NCBI GenBank assembly: GCA_050952935.1
Contig: JBMNLS010000002.1
Coordinates: 620,001-684,000, forward strand
Length of the DNA: 64,000 nucleotides
Direction of reading: 5' to 3'
Origin: UBA6115 sp050952935
GTDB lineage: Bacteria > Bacillota > Clostridia > Christensenellales > Aristaeellaceae
The position numbers were made by a program, and so were the translations under genes. Under the pieces are notes generated by a model. It was not told the origin of the DNA. It did no database searches and saw only the letters and a program-made list of their open reading frames with translations. This document shows positions 24,951 to 33,428 of this stretch, piece after piece; the stretch's first letter is position 1; each line of letters begins with the position of its first letter.

Positions 24951-26490
24951 GCTGAATTTGGATCAGGCGCTGATTGCCCAATGCCGCAGAGACGCGGAAT
25001 TGATTGCCCGGGAGGTGCAGCGCCACATTGACCAGCGCAGCACGCTGAGCGTGGAGCGCAGCGTCCTGCGCCTGGCGGGGGTGGATGGGGTGGATGCCTT
25101 TGGCGTGCCTGTCCCCAACCTGATGGTGGAGGAGGTGCAAAAGGGCGGGGAGCTGTCCCGGGGCATCACCGTTTACCTGGCTTCGGCGCTGAAGGCCACC
25201 AGGCTTGGCAGTGAGGATTTTTCCGCGAAATTTGCCGCCGGGGAGCTGAGCCTGTTGGGACATCCTTTGGTCAGCCCTGAGGAAGCGTTGCGGATCACGC
25301 GGCCGCTGATGGAGAAATCCTTTGCGCGCATAAAAGAAAACCGCCGCCGTCGGGAAGCCAAGCTGGCCCAATATGGCCGTCCAAAAACCGCCATCTATGT
25401 GATTGTAGCCACCGGCAATATCTACGAGGATGTGACCCAGGCTCAGGCGGCGGCAGAGGCCGGGGCGGATATCATCGCCGTTATCCGCTCCACCGGGCAA
25501 TCCCTGCTTGACTATGTGCCCTATGGCGCCACCACCGAGGGCTTTGGCGGCACCACCGCCACCCAGGAGAACTTCCGCATCATGCGCAGGGCGCTGGATG
25601 AAACGGGGGAGAAGCTGGGCCGTTTCATCTATTTGGTGAACTATGCCTCGGGGCTTTGCATGCCTGAAATCGCCGCCATGGGGGCTCTGGAAGGGCTGGA
25701 CATGATGCTTAACGATAGCATGTATGGCATCATCTTCCGGGACATCAACATGCAGCGCACCTTTGTGGATCAGTATTTTTCAAGGTCCTTAAACGCTGTG
25801 GCGGGTATTGTGATCAACACCGGGGAGGATAACTACCTCACCACCTCAGACGCTGTGGAAAGCGCTCACACGGTGCTGGCGTCCCAGTTTATCAATGAGC
25901 GCTTCGCTCTGATGGCGGGCTTGCCTGAGGAGCAGATGGGCCTGGGGCACGCGTTTGAGATCAGCCCGGAGGTGGAAAACGGCTTTCTCTATGAGATTGC
26001 CCAGGCGCAGATGGCCAGGGAGATCTTCCCCAAAGCGCCGCTTAAATACATGCCCCCCACCAAGCATTCCTCCGGCAACATCTTTCACACCCATGCCCAG
26101 GACACGCTGTTCAATACCGCCGCGGTGATGACGGGTCAATCCATCCACCTGCTGGGCATGATGACCGAGGCGATTCACACCCCCTTCCTGTCTGACCGGC
26201 ACCTGGCCATCAAAAACGCCCGCATGGTGCAGACCACCATGGGCGACATTGATGAGGAAATCACCTTTAAGGCAGGGGGCATCATTCAGCGCCGGGCGCA
26301 GGCGGTGCTGAGGGAAGCGGCTGGGCTATTGGGCAAAATCGCTGAGACATCCTTGTTTACAGCCCTGGAAAAAGGCGTGTTCGCCGGTGTGAGGCGCAGC
26401 CAGGATGGCGGCAAGGGGCTTGAAGGCGTGATCATTAAGCACCCTGACTATGTGAACGCCGCCATGGCATATATCAAGGAGGGAAGATGA
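24934..26490 (+). CDS. kamD: Lysine 5,6-aminomutase alpha subunit
   Basis: Large subunit of the adenosylcobalamin- and PLP-dependent aminomutase acting on L-beta-lysine (and D-lysine), 518 residues. Family features include RSVLRLAGVDGVDAFGVPVPN near the N terminus, GNIYEDVTQAQAAAEAGADI, YGATTEGFGGTTATQENFR, and the TKHSSGNIFHTHAQDTLFN region. I chose the TTG at 24934 because GGAGG lies 9 bases upstream and MKTVNKLNLDQ is the expected beginning; an upstream ATG at 24913 would add seven residues. It overlaps kamE by 4 bases. Confidence 0.92.
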   Translation: MKTVNKLNLDQALIAQCRRDAELIAREVQRHIDQRSTLSVERSVLRLAGVDGVDAFGVPVPNLMVEEVQKGGELSRGITVYLASALKATRLGSEDFSAKFAAGELSLLGHPLVSPEEALRITRPLMEKSFARIKENRRRREAKLAQYGRPKTAIYVIVATGNIYEDVTQAQAAAEAGADIIAVIRSTGQSLLDYVPYGATTEGFGGTTATQENFRIMRRALDETGEKLGRFIYLVNYASGLCMPEIAAMGALEGLDMMLNDSMYGIIFRDINMQRTFVDQYFSRSLNAVAGIVINTGEDNYLTTSDAVESAHTVLASQFINERFALMAGLPEEQMGLGHAFEISPEVENGFLYEIAQAQMAREIFPKAPLKYMPPTKHSSGNIFHTHAQDTLFNTAAVMTGQSIHLLGMMTEAIHTPFLSDRHLAIKNARMVQTTMGDIDEEITFKAGGIIQRRAQAVLREAAGLLGKIAETSLFTALEKGVFAGVRRSQDGGKGLEGVIIKHPDYVNAAMAYIKEGR

Positions 26491-27230
26491 ACATGATCAG
26501 ACCTTATGGCGACACCTTAAATGACGGAAAGGTTCAGCTTTCCTTTACCCTGCCCATCGCAGCCGGCGCCAAAGGCATAGCATGCGCCCGGGACCTGGCC
26601 AGACAGATGGGCCTGGCGGATGCCCTGGTGGCGGATTGCGAGGCGATGGGAGAGGATTTTAGTCACTATGTGGTGTATGGCCGGGTGCCCTATGGGGTGG
26701 ATGAGGCCGCCATTCAGGTGGCTGAGGTGGATACCCCGGCCATGAGCATGGAGGAAATTGAAGACAGGATTGCCCAAGCCTTTGACCGTGAACTGATTTT
26801 TGTGGGCGCTTCCACCGGCTCTGACGCCCACACGGTGGGCATTGACGCCATTATGAACATGAAAGGCTATGCGGGCCATTATGGCTTGGAACGCTATCGG
26901 GGCATCCGCGCCTATAACCTGGGCAGCCAGGTGCCAAATGAGGTTTTTATCAGAAAAGCCATGGAGGTGGAGGCGGATGTGCTGCTGGTCAGCCAGACTG
27001 TGACCCAAAAGGATGTCCACCTGAAAAACCTGGTGGAACTGGTGGAACTGCTGGAGGCGGAAGGCCTTAGGGAGCGCATCGTGCTCATCTGCGGGGGCGC
27101 ACGCATCACCCATGAACTGGCCAAAGAGTTAGGCTTTGACGCGGGCTTTGGCCCGGGGAAATTCGCTGAGGATGTGGCCGCCTTCGCGGTGGAGGAGCTG
27201 CTGAGACGAAGGAAAATCCGGGATAATTAA
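26487..27230 (+). CDS. kamE: Lysine 5,6-aminomutase beta subunit (B12-binding)
   Basis: Small subunit of 247 residues. The cobalamin-binding motif D-x-H-x-x-G appears as DAHTVG (113-118), followed by the Rossmann-like B12 domain with LLVSQTV and ICGGARIT. The N-terminal part (about 15-100) is the dimerisation domain carrying the PLP-binding lysine in homologues. With KamD it turns beta-lysine into 3,5-diaminohexanoate, the substrate of Kdd. It is the last gene of the operon and is followed by a terminator shared with a convergent operon. The CoA transferase and butyryl-CoA enzymes needed to finish the route are not in the window. Confidence 0.93.
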   Translation: MNMIRPYGDTLNDGKVQLSFTLPIAAGAKGIACARDLARQMGLADALVADCEAMGEDFSHYVVYGRVPYGVDEAAIQVAEVDTPAMSMEEIEDRIAQAFDRELIFVGASTGSDAHTVGIDAIMNMKGYAGHYGLERYRGIRAYNLGSQVPNEVFIRKAMEVEADVLLVSQTVTQKDVHLKNLVELVELLEAEGLRERIVLICGGARITHELAKELGFDAGFGPGKFAEDVAAFAVEELLRRRKIRDN

Positions 27231-27246
27231 AAGAAAAGCTAAACTG

Positions 27247-27274
27247 GGGCTGTTGCGCAAGCGACAGCTCTTTT
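27247..27274. terminator. Terminator between convergent kam and DUF5058 operons
   Basis: GGGCTGTTGC (27247-27256) pairs with GCGACAGCTC (27261-27270) around GCAA, with two wobble pairs, followed by TTTT. It lies 16 bases after kamE and touches the stop codon of the convergent minus-strand gene. Confidence 0.75.
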
Positions 27275-27932
27275 AAATGATCTTCTTTTTATACAGAATG
27301 CGCGCCACCGCCATGGTGATCGCGGCGCTAAACGGAATCAGTAGGCTGATGGCGCTGGAGAGGCTGGGCTTAATCAGGAACAGGATCAGCATCAAAATCA
27401 TGGGCGTGAGGGCGATGCGCCAGTTTTTTGATAAAAAGACAATGGCCAGGCCGCCAAAAAGAGCGGGAAGCACATTGGCAAAGGCAGGGGCCAGGGTGGG
27501 GGATTCCAGGATGGGGCGCAGGGTGTTAAGCAACAGCATGCCGATGATCAGGATCAGCGTGGTTACAATGGAGGAGGCGGCGATGGCGATGGTGGAGATA
27601 ACCTCGCCTTTCTCGCTGTTGGGCTCCACCCCGGCTATTTGCATGGCGCGCAGCGCCGCCGGTACCTTCATGGCGGTGAGGTTGCCGGTCACAAAGCCCA
27701 GATAAGCCCCGCCTGAGCCCAGCATGGGCCCGAATGTGAAGGCCTCAATGGCGCCCACCGTCCAGTATACCGGAGCAACGGCAAGAAGCCCCTGAAAAAC
27801 CAGGGCATAATCGGGCTGCACCTTAAAATACAAAGCGGCAAAGAAGGGATAGCTCATGAACATCAGGATGGCCAACACCAGGGAAACGCGCCCCCAGGCA
27901 TGGATTTTTTCTTCGTAAAGGGATGGTTTCAT
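27273..27932 (-). CDS. Membrane protein, partner of the DUF5058-like protein
   Basis: A protein of 219 residues with about six hydrophobic helices and short basic loops (for example SKNWR and YKKKII at the end). I do not recognise a named family. It starts 1 base after the stop of the DUF5058-like gene, with its GGAGG site inside that gene, so the pair is almost certainly made together and may be two subunits of a carrier, in the manner of two-protein exporters such as AzlCD (an analogy only). The operon context of an M20 peptidase, a carrier and a threonine aldolase-like enzyme suggests an amino-acid or peptide substrate. Confidence 0.65.
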   Translation of the reverse strand: MKPSLYEEKIHAWGRVSLVLAILMFMSYPFFAALYFKVQPDYALVFQGLLAVAPVYWTVGAIEAFTFGPMLGSGGAYLGFVTGNLTAMKVPAALRAMQIAGVEPNSEKGEVISTIAIAASSIVTTLILIIGMLLLNTLRPILESPTLAPAFANVLPALFGGLAIVFLSKNWRIALTPMILMLILFLIKPSLSSAISLLIPFSAAITMAVARILYKKKII

Positions 27933-27933
27933 T

Positions 27934-28659
27934 CTATCCTCCAATCCAGTTGGTCAGCGGGATGGCAAAGGCCATGGCGCTTAGCATGCTGATGGGCATG
28001 GCGTAGTTTTCCAGCCATGTCCAGCCCAGTTTTTTGATCGCCAGGCCACACAGGGCCATGATGAAGGCGGAAAAGATCATGACAATAACCGGGATGAAGC
28101 CTGATAGTCCAGTATGCACATCGGCAAAGACCATGCCCAGGAAAGTGGCGATCATGCCCACAAAAAGGGAATCCATCAGGATGGCGCTCCAGCGGGCGTC
28201 TTTTTCTTTCATGCGCTGGAGGCGGGCCTGCATCTTCTTTTGAAAAAACAGGATGATGAGAATGCCGGACAAAATGCCAAGCGTCATCACCCAGGCGATG
28301 GAGACATACACCGCCGGGTCTGCCACCGGCTGATCCATTGGCATGGACAGGATTTTTGCCACTGAGGCGGCAGCGGGCAACTCATAGGTGAGGGCGCCCA
28401 GCACTGACAGCCTGAGCCACGGCAGGGGGATGCCCAGAAAACGGGACAGGCTGATAAGCCCCAGCAGGATGCCGATTGCCGGGGCCACGCTGAAAATGGC
28501 GCTGCCGGTCAGCGTTCCCCGCAGGGTTTGCTTTGTGATGCCCAGCTCCCTTGCCCGCCACCAGGCTTTCACCAGAAAGAAGACGGACTGGCCCAAAACA
28601 TAGAGGATTATCAGCCCCGCCAGCAGAAACAGAAAGGAATCATTGATGGAAAACGGCAT
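27934..28659 (-). CDS. DUF5058-like membrane protein, putative transporter subunit
   Basis: A protein of 241 residues with about six to seven transmembrane segments, a periplasm-facing N terminus (MPFSINDSFLFLLAGL) and a charged cytoplasmic loop (QKKMQARLQRMKEKDAR, about 150-166). Composition, size and genomic company (M20 peptidase upstream, second small membrane protein downstream) fit the DUF5058 family as I remember it. The helix containing SAIFSVAPAIGILLGL is its most conserved-looking part. AAGGAGG precedes the ATG. Function is unproven; transport of an amino acid or dipeptide is the simplest reading. Confidence 0.6.
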   Translation of the reverse strand: MPFSINDSFLFLLAGLIILYVLGQSVFFLVKAWWRARELGITKQTLRGTLTGSAIFSVAPAIGILLGLISLSRFLGIPLPWLRLSVLGALTYELPAAASVAKILSMPMDQPVADPAVYVSIAWVMTLGILSGILIILFFQKKMQARLQRMKEKDARWSAILMDSLFVGMIATFLGMVFADVHTGLSGFIPVIVMIFSAFIMALCGLAIKKLGWTWLENYAMPISMLSAMAFAIPLTNWIGG

Positions 28660-28674
28660 AATGTCCTCCTTGAA

Positions 28675-29994
28675 TCAGGATAGGGTTTGGATGAAACAGG
28701 TGTAAAAAGCGATCATGGCCTGAAGGTTTTCAAGGCTTAAATATTCGCCCCTGCCATGCATCAGCGTTAGCTCATGCTCGCTCACCCGAACTGGCAGGAA
28801 TCGGTAGCTGTTCTGGGCCACCTGATCGTAATGCCGACAGTCAGTCCCTCCGGTCATCAGATAGGGGGTGATGACAGCATCGGGAAAAACCTGCGCAATG
28901 GCGCGCTTTAGGTGATGCATGCCAGCGCTGTCAAGCGCAGAGGCCCGGGTGGGCTCGTCCCGGAGAATCGTCTCCATCTGAAAGGGGATCCCCAGGCTGC
29001 GCAGGCGCTCCAGCACCGCCTCTGAGCTGTCCCCTTGCAGGGTGCGGATGTTGGCAGTGCAGGAGGCGGTTTTAGGCAGCACATTGTGAGAGCTGCCCCC
29101 GGAGGCCTGGGTGAAGGCCACGGTGGTACGCGCCATGGCAGCGGTCTGACGGTTTTTAAGCAGCGTTTTGATGATCAGCGGGGCGAAAAGCTCCGGATGG
29201 CCAAGCACAAACCCCTGGATGCCGGGCTTATGTGGGGCGATGGCTTTCAGCATTCCTTTAACGGTGTCTGTCAGCCTGGGTTTGGCTGGGCGGGCTTCGG
29301 CCATGCTGACAAAGCGGGCCATGGCGCCCACGGCAGTGGTCGCGGGCGGGGTTGAAGCATGGCCTTCTGCCCCCTCAAAGGTGAACCTGAAGCTGGCGTG
29401 CCCCTTTTCAGCCACGCCGACCACTGCGATGGGCTTTTCAATGCCCATCATAGCGCCGTCCGCCACGGCCCCGCCCTCATCCAGCACATGATCAAACAGC
29501 AGGTCCTTGGCTTTGAAATAGGCGGCGATATGCTGTGCGCCGTGGGCGCCGCCCACCTCCTCATCAAAGCCAAAAGCTAGGTAGATATCAAAGGGCGGCA
29601 GAAACGCAGCTTCAATCAAGCGGGTGACCGCTTCCATGATGGCAATCAGGGATCCTTTGTCATCAAAGCTGCCCCGGCCATAGATCCTGCCCTCCACGAT
29701 GCGGCCAGAAAATGGGGGATAAGGCCAGCCTTCGTCGATGGCGGGTACCACATCATAGTGGGCGGTGAGCAGAATGCGCCGGCTGCTTTCCTTTCCCGGC
29801 CAGCGGAACACCAAACCATGCTGGTTGACGACTGTTTTTTCGAGCTTCTGGTGGATAAGGGGGTAGGCTTTCTCCAGAAAGTGTTCAAAGGCTGAAAAGA
29901 TCGTTAGATCCATCAGCTTGATGTCCTGGTGGGATACGGTAGCAAAGGCAATAGCCTGGCTTAGACGCTCTGCGGCCTGGTTGATATCGCTCAT
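28675..29994 (-). CDS. M20 family metallopeptidase, CPS1/PM20D1-like
   Basis: A protein of 439 residues with the di-zinc peptidase layout: HYDVVP (His79, Asp81), GRGSFDDKGS (Asp112), the catalytic Glu-Glu pair in GFDEEVGG (145-146), a lid/dimerisation domain, and GGTDCRHY near the C terminus. The N-terminal run with FEHFLEKAYPLIHQ and LVFRWPG is typical of the carboxypeptidase S/PM20D1 branch, which acts on N-acyl amino acids or dipeptides. I chose the ATG at 29994, preceded by AAGGAAC, rather than an upstream start 12 codons away. No signal peptide, so it probably works in the cytosol on compounds taken up by the neighbouring carriers. Confidence 0.85.
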   Translation of the reverse strand: MSDINQAAERLSQAIAFATVSHQDIKLMDLTIFSAFEHFLEKAYPLIHQKLEKTVVNQHGLVFRWPGKESSRRILLTAHYDVVPAIDEGWPYPPFSGRIVEGRIYGRGSFDDKGSLIAIMEAVTRLIEAAFLPPFDIYLAFGFDEEVGGAHGAQHIAAYFKAKDLLFDHVLDEGGAVADGAMMGIEKPIAVVGVAEKGHASFRFTFEGAEGHASTPPATTAVGAMARFVSMAEARPAKPRLTDTVKGMLKAIAPHKPGIQGFVLGHPELFAPLIIKTLLKNRQTAAMARTTVAFTQASGGSSHNVLPKTASCTANIRTLQGDSSEAVLERLRSLGIPFQMETILRDEPTRASALDSAGMHHLKRAIAQVFPDAVITPYLMTGGTDCRHYDQVAQNSYRFLPVRVSEHELTLMHGRGEYLSLENLQAMIAFYTCFIQTLS

Positions 29995-30016
29995 GACATG
30001 TTCCTTTTTTGTATTC

Positions 30017-31447
30017 TTAGAAGGGGCCAAGGCCCATCAGGTGAGCCGCCAAAAGCCATACCAGGCTGAGCAGCACCAGCAGGCCTTGCAGCGGCAGCGT
30101 CCAGCGGAGCCATTTGGGATAGCTGACGACGCTCAGCCCCAGCGCGATCATGAGGGCGGCGTTGGTGGGGTAGAGCAGGTTGCTGAATCCATCGCCAAAT
30201 AAATAGGCTTGAACCGCTACCTGGCGGTGGATGCCCAGGATATCTGTCAGTGGAAGCAGAATCGGCAGCATGAGAAAGGCCTTGGCGGAGCCTGAGCTGA
30301 TGAAGAAATTCATCGCGAGCACCATGGCGTACAGCAGGAAAAGCCCGGCGATGGGGGATAGCCCCTGGAAGCGGCTGGCAGCCTGGTGAAGGAGATAGTC
30401 CATCACCAGGGAACGGGTCATGATCAGCTTGATGCTCATGGCCATCAAAATCAGCAGCACCGCCGGGGCAACGTCCGCCATGCCGCGCAAAAATGATTTG
30501 CCCGCGCCGCGAAAGCCCATCACCCCGCTTTTGACGACACTGAAGAAAGACAAGAGCACAAACAGGATGGCGATGAGGGGGAAAAGCAGGGAGGAAAGGG
30601 TGGGGATAAAAAAACTGGCAATCAAAAGGAGGGGCAGCAGCGCCAGCCCAATGCTGAAATAGACCAGGCCCCGGTCAAGGCGGGGATCTTGGGCCAATGT
30701 TTCGGATGCTGCAAGGACCTGATCCTCCTGATAGACAGGGGAGAGGGCGGGGTTTTTCTCTATGCGTTTCACATATCGCAGCAGGAAAAGCTGCAGGATG
30801 GCATAGACGCTGATAAAAACCAGCGCCCGGAAGCCCAGCGCTGACCAGGCGGGAAGCTCCGCCAGCTGCTGTGCCACGCCTACGGTGAAGGGGTTGATGG
30901 TGGCGGCGCTAAAGCCAAGCCCTGAGGACAGGAGGCTGATGCCAAGGCCCGTCATGGAGTCCCATCCCATGCGCAGGGCCAGGGCAATGCAAAAGGGCGC
31001 CATGATGATCAGCTCTTCAAAGATGCCAAAGACAGAGCCAAACAACATGAAAAACAGGCTGATCAGCATCAGCAGCAGATACCTTGCCCCCTGAAAGCGC
31101 TTGGTGATGCGCGCCATCAGCTGGGACACCATGCCGCAATCCAGCAGGACGGTGAAGCTGCCGCCAATCAGCAGCAGGAAAACAAGGATGACGCTGACAA
31201 CGCTGGCATCATCGGAGAGAAAAACCTCAATAGGGGCGGTGAGCGTGCGCCAGAGGGGAATCGGAGGCTTGTCCACCAGACGAAAGGTGCCAGGCAGGAT
31301 TTTTTCGCGGCCGTCTTCCACCGCCCGCTCAAATGCGCCAGAGGGCAAGGCGTAGGACAGCACAGTGGCCAAAACCATCAGCCCCAGCAAGACGCTGAGG
31401 GACAGCATAAAAGAGCGTTTGCTGATTTTAATTGATTGCTGTTGCAT
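30017..31447 (-). CDS. YfcC-family (C4-dicarboxylate/amino-acid type) membrane carrier
   Basis: A protein of 476 residues with about 12 membrane helices. The N-terminal KRSFMLSLSVLLGLMVLATVLSY, followed by LPSGAF, and the conserved FGSVFGIFEE and GLGFSAATINPFTVGVAQ segments match the YfcC family (IT superfamily, related to DcuC and to ArcD-like carriers of clostridia and staphylococci). Such proteins carry organic acids or amino acids, often by exchange. It lies between the threonine aldolase-like gene and the M20 peptidase with gaps of under 25 bases, so it probably brings in their substrate. AGGAGG precedes the ATG. Confidence 0.78.
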   Translation of the reverse strand: MQQQSIKISKRSFMLSLSVLLGLMVLATVLSYALPSGAFERAVEDGREKILPGTFRLVDKPPIPLWRTLTAPIEVFLSDDASVVSVILVFLLLIGGSFTVLLDCGMVSQLMARITKRFQGARYLLLMLISLFFMLFGSVFGIFEELIIMAPFCIALALRMGWDSMTGLGISLLSSGLGFSAATINPFTVGVAQQLAELPAWSALGFRALVFISVYAILQLFLLRYVKRIEKNPALSPVYQEDQVLAASETLAQDPRLDRGLVYFSIGLALLPLLLIASFFIPTLSSLLFPLIAILFVLLSFFSVVKSGVMGFRGAGKSFLRGMADVAPAVLLILMAMSIKLIMTRSLVMDYLLHQAASRFQGLSPIAGLFLLYAMVLAMNFFISSGSAKAFLMLPILLPLTDILGIHRQVAVQAYLFGDGFSNLLYPTNAALMIALGLSVVSYPKWLRWTLPLQGLLVLLSLVWLLAAHLMGLGPF

Positions 31448-31460
31448 CGCTTTCCTCCTG

Positions 31461-32489
31461 CTATAACATTTCTATAGCATGGATCAGTTCCTGAAGATCC
31501 CCGTCGCTGGTGGCCCAGCTGGTGCAAAAGCGCACTGCCCACACTCCGGGTTCCATCTCCTGTATGCGGGAGAAGGCAAAATCCCTGGCAAGCGCTGTGA
31601 TTTGCGCCTCATTCAGGATGGGGAACTGCTGGTTGCTGGGGGAATCGCACAGGAAGGGGATGCCCTTTGTGGTAAAAGCCAATTTAATGCGCATAGCTTT
31701 TTCATTGGCCTGCCTGGCCAGGATGAGGTAAAGGCCATCTTTGAGAATCGCTTCAAACTGCAGCCCCATCAGGAAGCCCTTGGCCAGCATGCCGCCCCGC
31801 TGTTTGATGTGATAGCGGAAATCCTTTTGAAGGGCGGGGCTGGTGATCACCAGGGCCTCGCCGAACAGCAGGCCCTGCTTGGTGCCGCCGATGGTAAAAG
31901 CGTTGCAGCAGGATGCGATATCGGCAAAAGACATTCCCCCCGCTGCCATGGCATAGCCCAGCCGCGCGCCGTCCAGGTAAAGGGGAAGGTTCAGCTCCCG
32001 GCAGCAGGCGGACAGGGCTTTCAATTCCTTGATGGTGTATACGCTGCCCAGCTCCGTGGTGTTGGAGAGATAGACCATGCCGGGCTGAGGCGTGTGCTCC
32101 CGGGTGGGGTCAGCCCAGTGGCCCGCCACAAAGGTACGGATTTGCTCCGGCGTGATCTTGCCGTCTGTTTGCGGCAGGGCCAGCACCTTATGGCCGGTGG
32201 CCTCAATGGCGCCGGTCTCATGGGCATTGATATGCCCCGTATCAGCGCAGATGACCCCCTGGTGGGGGCGTAGCGCCGAGGCGATGAGGGTGAGGTTGGC
32301 CTGAGTGCCGCCGGAGAGATAATGAACAGCCGCGTCAGGCGCCCGGCACAATGCCCTGATCATATCAGCAGCCCTTTGGCAGGCCTTATCCTCGCTGTAG
32401 CCGGGGAAGGTCTGCCCCTGGGCCTGGGCGATGGCCTCTATCACCGCCGGAGCGGCTGTTTGGTCATAGTCGTTCATGAAAGAGATCAT
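31461..32489 (-). CDS. Low-specificity L-threonine aldolase-like PLP enzyme
   Basis: A fold-type I PLP enzyme of 342 residues. The PLP-binding lysine is Lys204 in TIGGTKQG, the Asp-Gly-Ala-Arg block is DGARLGYAM (about 173-181), and HINAHETGAIE is the aldolase signature around residues 86-96. Threonine aldolases split threonine to glycine and acetaldehyde, but relatives act on other beta-hydroxy amino acids, so the exact substrate is open. It is the first gene of a five-gene minus-strand operon with a carrier, a peptidase and two membrane proteins. GGAGG lies 10 bases before the ATG. Confidence 0.82.
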   Translation of the reverse strand: MISFMNDYDQTAAPAVIEAIAQAQGQTFPGYSEDKACQRAADMIRALCRAPDAAVHYLSGGTQANLTLIASALRPHQGVICADTGHINAHETGAIEATGHKVLALPQTDGKITPEQIRTFVAGHWADPTREHTPQPGMVYLSNTTELGSVYTIKELKALSACCRELNLPLYLDGARLGYAMAAGGMSFADIASCCNAFTIGGTKQGLLFGEALVITSPALQKDFRYHIKQRGGMLAKGFLMGLQFEAILKDGLYLILARQANEKAMRIKLAFTTKGIPFLCDSPSNQQFPILNEAQITALARDFAFSRIQEMEPGVWAVRFCTSWATSDGDLQELIHAIEML

Positions 32490-32658
32490 AGCGCGGTTTC
32501 CTCCTCCAAATCATCAGGGTTTGTCAGGCTATTAATCGAAAACCAAAAACGGGATAATACCTCCACAGTTGAAGCCCTGGAAAGCAAGCAAAATCAATGC
32601 TTTTAAGGCTTGTATTTTTTGCTTATCGCGTTGCATTTGTGTTCACTTTCCCTGCCTT

Positions 32659-32688
32659 TATTGTGCTAGATATCATTATAGCACAATA
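32659..32688 (-). promoter_or_regulatory. Promoter with overlapping 10-bp operator dyad for the aldolase operon
   Basis: TATTGTGCTA (32659-32668) is repeated in inverse at 32679-32688 with a 10-base spacer. On the minus strand the right half runs into TGCTATAAT, an extended -10 box at about 32675-32683. A repressor bound here would block the promoter. No regulator gene lies next to it. Confidence 0.6.
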
Positions 32689-32742
32689 GAACAGGAGGCT
32701 GCGATATGTGTCTTAAAAAAGATCGTGTCAATGCCCGGCGCT

Positions 32743-32771
32743 TTGCACATTTACCCAGCATATGTTAATAT
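32743..32771 (+). promoter_or_regulatory. Promoter of the nitroreductase gene
   Basis: TTGCAC (32743-32748), a 17-base spacer and TAATAT (32766-32771) lie about 50 bases before the ATG at 32821. Confidence 0.5.
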
Positions 32772-32820
32772 ATAAACAGTGTTGTTAAACTGACGATGCA
32801 ATGTATTTGAGGAGGACAAT

Positions 32821-33408
32821 ATGCACAAATCCGGAGAGTTGAGTATGAACATAATCGAAGCTATTTCGACCCGCAGAAGCGTTCGTGTCTATACCGACGA
32901 AATGATAGAGCGTGAAAAACTGGACGAGCTCATCAAACTGGGCACCTTGGCCGCGTCGGGTAGCAACATGCAGCCTTGGGGTTTTGTGATCATGCAGGGC
33001 AAAGAAGAGATTGAAAAACACGATGAGCCTGCCAAAGCGGCTCTGCTCGCTTATCTTGACAAAGATTCGCGTTTTGAGCGTTACCGCAAGCATGCGGAAA
33101 ATCCGGATTACAGGATATTTCACAACGCATCCAATATGATACTGATCTATGGCGATGGCAGCCGTCCCTTTTATATAAACGATTGCACGCTTGCGGCTTC
33201 CAATATCATGCTCGCCGCTCACGGAATGGGAATGGGGACATGCTGGATCGGTCTTGCCCATGGCTATTTTAACTCGCCCGAGTTTAAGGCATCACAGTCT
33301 GTGGCGGAGGGATATGAATTGGTCTGCGCGATGACGATCGGCTATCCGGCAGAACCCGTAACAAAACCAGCAATACGGAAAGACCCGATTATCTTCAACC
33401 GCAGCTGA
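32821..33408 (+). CDS. Nitroreductase family flavoprotein
   Basis: An FMN-dependent oxidoreductase of 195 residues. ISTRRSVRVYTDE (about 14-26) is the phosphate-binding start of the nitroreductase domain, GSNMQPWGFVI the second FMN block, and GMGTCWIGLAHG the third, conserved region near residues 138-149. The end, GYPAEPVTKPAIRK, is also typical. Small nitroreductases reduce nitro compounds, quinones or flavins; the physiological substrate is unknown. AGGAGGAC precedes the ATG at 32821; an internal ATG nine codons on (32848) is less well placed. It appears to be a single-gene unit. Confidence 0.88.
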   Translation: MHKSGELSMNIIEAISTRRSVRVYTDEMIEREKLDELIKLGTLAASGSNMQPWGFVIMQGKEEIEKHDEPAKAALLAYLDKDSRFERYRKHAENPDYRIFHNASNMILIYGDGSRPFYINDCTLAASNIMLAAHGMGMGTCWIGLAHGYFNSPEFKASQSVAEGYELVCAMTIGYPAEPVTKPAIRKDPIIFNRS

Positions 33409-33428
33409 CGCTTCATTGCGTTGTGGTT

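Larger units (their letters stand above)
32490..32820. other. Divergent intergenic region between the aldolase operon and nitroreductase
   Basis: About 330 AT-rich bases without a gene. It contains a strong operator-like dyad over a minus-strand promoter and a separate plus-strand promoter, both listed below. Nothing else is seen. Confidence 0.7.

Noticed and set aside
24910..25500. A long minus-strand frame opposite kamD
   Set aside because: It is antisense to a clearly recognised enzyme, has no ribosome binding site and a His/Gln-rich composition typical of GC-rich shadow frames.
27934..28659. AzlC/AzlD branched-chain amino-acid exporter pair
   Set aside because: Two small adjacent membrane genes suggested it, but AzlD is only about 100 residues and the sequences lack AzlC features.
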